Part shown: piece after piece, positions 5,363 to 7,310 of the stretch
Layout of the letters: each line of letters starts with the position of its first letter
Numbering within the stretch: the stretch's first letter is position 1
From: Candidatus Cloacimonadota bacterium
GTDB taxonomy: Bacteria > Hydrothermota > E44-bin80
Direction of reading: 5' to 3'
NCBI GenBank assembly: GCA_004375785.1
Contig: SOKM01000221.1
Location: forward strand, 1 to 7,310
DNA: 7,310 nucleotides
Translations under genes and position numbers: made by a program
Notes under the pieces: model-generated
What the model saw: the letters and a program-made list of their open reading frames with translations, nothing else
Told to the model about the DNA's origin: nothing
Databases searched by the model: none

Positions 5363-7072
5363 GTGAGGGAAAAAATTGGAACTATGTTAACAAAGGCAAA
5401 TATAATAACAGAAGAACAGCTCCGTAATGCCCTTGATGACCAGAAAAAAACGGGGGAGAAGATAGGCTCTACTCTTATTAAACTTGGATATGTAGAGGAT
5501 GAAACGCTTGTAAAATTCTTGAGTAAACAGTTTAAGATTCCTCCTATTAAACTCACTGATATTAAAGCGGACCCTGAAATTATTTCACTAATTAAAGCAG
5601 AGCTTGCCCATCGGTATGAAGTTTTCCCCGTCAAAAAGATAGGGAAAACCCTTATACTTGCGATGTCAAATCCAAGTGATATATATGCTATAGAGGATAT
5701 AAGTTTTAACACGGGACTGGATATACTCCCCAAGGTTGCTTCTGCATTGGAGATTAATAAATTAATTAACGAACACTACGTTGTTTCAAAGGAGCTTAGC
5801 ACTCTTAGAGATTTTGAAGAAGAAACAGACGATTTTGAGATTGTAGATTCAGATATTGACGAAGAAGAAGAGCAGGTGGATATCAGTAAACTTGAAGCAT
5901 CAGGTAAATCCGCGCCTGTGATTAAATTAGTAAATTTTCTTATTACGGATGCAGTAAAGAGAGGAGTAAGTGATATACATATTGAGCCATATGAGAAACT
6001 TTTCAGGGTTCGTTTCAGGCTTGACGGTGTACTTCAGGAAGTTCTATCTCCTCCTTTAAGAATGAAAGCTGCAATTGTTTCAAGGGTTAAGATCATGGCA
6101 TCACTTAATATATCTGAAAGAAGGATTCCTCAAGATGGAAGAATAAATGTTAGGGTTGGTAAAAAGGTAATCGACCTCAGGGTTTCGATTGTTCCTACAC
6201 TTTTTGGTGAGAAGGTTGTTATGAGAATACTCGATAAGAGCAGTTTAATGTTAGATATGAGGGACCTGGGTTTTGAAGAAGATTCCCTGAGAAAATTTAT
6301 TGAAGCCATAGAACAACCCTATGGAATTGTTCTTGTTACAGGACCTACAGGAAGCGGGAAATCAACAACACTCTATTCCGCTTTAAGCAGATTGAATACC
6401 AAGGAAGTCCAGATAATTACAGCCGAGGACCCTGTTGAATATAATCTAAAAGGTATTAATCAGGTACAGGTGAACGAGGACATAGGTTTTACTTTTGCAG
6501 TAGCACTGAGGTCATTCTTAAGGCAGTCACCTAACATAATTATGGTGGGTGAAATTAGAGATACGGAGACCGCTGAAATCGCTGTAAGGGCTGCTTTGAC
6601 GGGACACCTTGTTCTTTCTACAATCCACACCAATGATGCTCCAAGTACTATCAACCGTCTGGTAGATATGGGAATCCCGCCTTTTATGGCAGCCGCTTCA
6701 CTGAACCTTATACAGGCACAGAGGCTTGTAAGAAAGATATGTTCAGAATGCAAAGAAGAGATAGACCCTGACCCACTTCTTCTGAAAGAAGCAAATATTG
6801 ACCCGAAGCTACTTGAAGGTCAAAAGGTTTATAGAGGTAAAGGTTGTTCAAGATGTAATCAGAGAGGATACAAGGGCAGGATTGCAATTACAGAGGTTCT
6901 TCCTATAACACCCGGTATCAGGGATTTGATTCTTCAGAATTGCCCCGCAGCTACAGTCAGGGAGAAGGCAAAAGAGGAAGGGTTAAATACATTAAGAGAT
7001 GATGCGCTGTTGAAGGTAAAAAAAGGGGTTACTACCCTTGAAGAGGTTATTAGAGAGACAGCATCGTTGTAG
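5363..7072 (+). CDS. pilB: PilB/GspE-family assembly ATPase with N-terminal MshEN domain (second copy)
   Basis: Second assembly ATPase, paralogous to the preceding gene and also 569 residues. From residue 181 to the end the two align without a gap; I count 217 identities in 389 positions (about 56%). MshEN-type repeats lie at 4-27 and 33-56, here opening KIG rather than RLG. The linker at about 144-172 is strongly acidic. ATPase motifs fall at the same residue numbers as in the first copy: RVRFR 215-219, Walker A GPTGSGKS 327-334, AEDPVE 354-359, MVGEIRD 394-400, TGHLVLSTIHTN 413-424, and zinc cysteines C460, C463, C495 and C498. The GTG start is chosen because it retains the first repeat and follows GGAGGA. 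The gap to the first copy is 11 bases, so they are co-transcribed. It may serve the same pilus or a second machine. Confidence 0.87.
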   Translation: MREKIGTMLTKANIITEEQLRNALDDQKKTGEKIGSTLIKLGYVEDETLVKFLSKQFKIPPIKLTDIKADPEIISLIKAELAHRYEVFPVKKIGKTLILAMSNPSDIYAIEDISFNTGLDILPKVASALEINKLINEHYVVSKELSTLRDFEEETDDFEIVDSDIDEEEEQVDISKLEASGKSAPVIKLVNFLITDAVKRGVSDIHIEPYEKLFRVRFRLDGVLQEVLSPPLRMKAAIVSRVKIMASLNISERRIPQDGRINVRVGKKVIDLRVSIVPTLFGEKVVMRILDKSSLMLDMRDLGFEEDSLRKFIEAIEQPYGIVLVTGPTGSGKSTTLYSALSRLNTKEVQIITAEDPVEYNLKGINQVQVNEDIGFTFAVALRSFLRQSPNIIMVGEIRDTETAEIAVRAALTGHLVLSTIHTNDAPSTINRLVDMGIPPFMAAASLNLIQAQRLVRKICSECKEEIDPDPLLLKEANIDPKLLEGQKVYRGKGCSRCNQRGYKGRIAITEVLPITPGIRDLILQNCPAATVREKAKEEGLNTLRDDALLKVKKGVTTLEEVIRETASL

Positions 7073-7299
7073 GATGAGTCCAATTTAGACATAAGGCCAA
7101 AGATATGATAGATGGAGTAGATAGTAGGTGGAAGTCTAGGAATGGGAGTATAAGAGAGAGGAATAAGGGAGAATGGAAAGCTCGGAGAAACGGAGAAACA
7201 TATAAATAAAAAGGGAATAAAAATAAGAAAGTGAAAAAATAGAAGAGGATTAGATAAAATATTGATGATAGAGATAGAGTTTGTAAAATAGGAGAAAAA
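7073..7299. other. Noncoding spacer with extreme purine bias on the + strand
   Basis: No frame here looks coding; the forward frames are full of stops and the reverse strand offers only low-complexity pyrimidine-rich frames. By hand count, 7101-7300 has 100 A, 58 G, 37 T and 5 C (79% purine). It contains loosely repeated GATAGA and GGAATAAGGGAG-like words and an exact tandem CGGAGAAA pair (7183-7198). I see no GC-rich hairpin with a T-tract, so no standard terminator after the second pilB. It may be a long 5' leader, decayed repeat DNA or part of a continuing operon. Confidence 0.7.
7183..7198 (+). repeat. Two tandem copies of CGGAGAAA
   Basis: Two exact adjacent 8-base units inside the purine-rich spacer, followed by CA. 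They contain four of the five C residues' local cluster (7181-7199), which makes this the only C-containing patch in the second half of the spacer. No function is apparent. Confidence 0.6.
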
Positions 7300-7310
7300 A
7301 TGACAATGAC
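7300..7310 (+). CDS. Probable start of a downstream gene, cut by the window edge
   Basis: An ATG at 7300 is followed by codons for T and M and stays open to the last base. AGGAG at 7290-7294 lies five bases upstream, one of the best-placed ribosome binding sites in the window. Only three full codons are visible, so the product cannot be named. A further pilus gene such as pilT or pilC would be common after pilB, but that is inference from gene order in other bacteria. Confidence 0.5.

Noticed and set aside
5329..5733. Reverse-strand frame of 134 codons over the start of the second pilB
   Set aside because: It is a shadow of the MshEN-encoding region; the serine-rich translation has no domain.
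7077..7089. GTCCAATTTAGAC as a terminator hairpin after the second pilB
   Set aside because: Only three outer pairs and one inner pair around a mismatch, and no T-tract follows.
7262..7289. TTGATG and TAAAAT with a 16-base spacer before the last start codon
   Set aside because: The boxes are weak in A-rich DNA, and the implied transcription start would exclude the good AGGAG ribosome binding site at 7290-7294.
7101..7300. CRISPR array in the repetitive-looking spacer
   Set aside because: No repeat of 20 bases or more recurs at regular spacing; only short purine words recur.

Overview
The window is AT-rich, and every gene I can support is on the + strand. It reads as a slice of chromosome from a Gram-negative (diderm) bacterium. 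It encodes two family-9 glycosyltransferases of the LPS heptosyltransferase type and a heptose-bisphosphate phosphatase, which point to an LPS inner core, and two PilB/GspE assembly ATPases, which point to type IV pili or a related machine. The gene order and the repeat-like spacers suggest a deep-branching or uncultivated lineage, but I cannot fix the phylum from sequence alone.

Bases 1-232 contain no supported gene. They hold an imperfect inverted repeat and end in a probable sigma70-type promoter (about 198-224). A 21-codon leader ORF follows and overlaps, by ATGA, the start of a putative lipoprotein with an M23 (LytM) peptidase domain. Then come a GT9 glycosyltransferase, a second GT9 enzyme that looks like heptosyltransferase II (waaF), and a gmhB-like phosphatase that starts inside the waaF stop codon (GTGA). 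Spacing is tight throughout, so 233-3596 is probably one cell-envelope operon: one peptidoglycan enzyme plus three enzymes of heptose/LPS core assembly.

A second transcription unit begins at the end of gmhB. A promoter with perfect boxes (TTGACA, 17 bases, TATAAT, plus an extended -10 TG) overlaps the gmhB stop codon and drives two consecutive PilB-like ATPases. Both are exactly 569 residues long. They align without a gap from about residue 181 to the end, with about 56% identity by hand count, so they are tandem paralogs. Both begin with two 24-residue repeats that match the c-di-GMP-binding MshEN pattern, which suggests control of the motor by the second messenger.

The last 238 bases are a noncoding spacer with extreme strand bias (79% purine over 200 bases, only five C). 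It ends in a good Shine-Dalgarno site and the first codons of a further gene that runs off the window. I see no clearly new system. The points most worth a second look are the tandem PilB pair with divergent MshEN domains, the purine-rich spacer, the heptamer repeat that supplies the waaF ribosome binding site, and the missing zinc ligands in GmhB.
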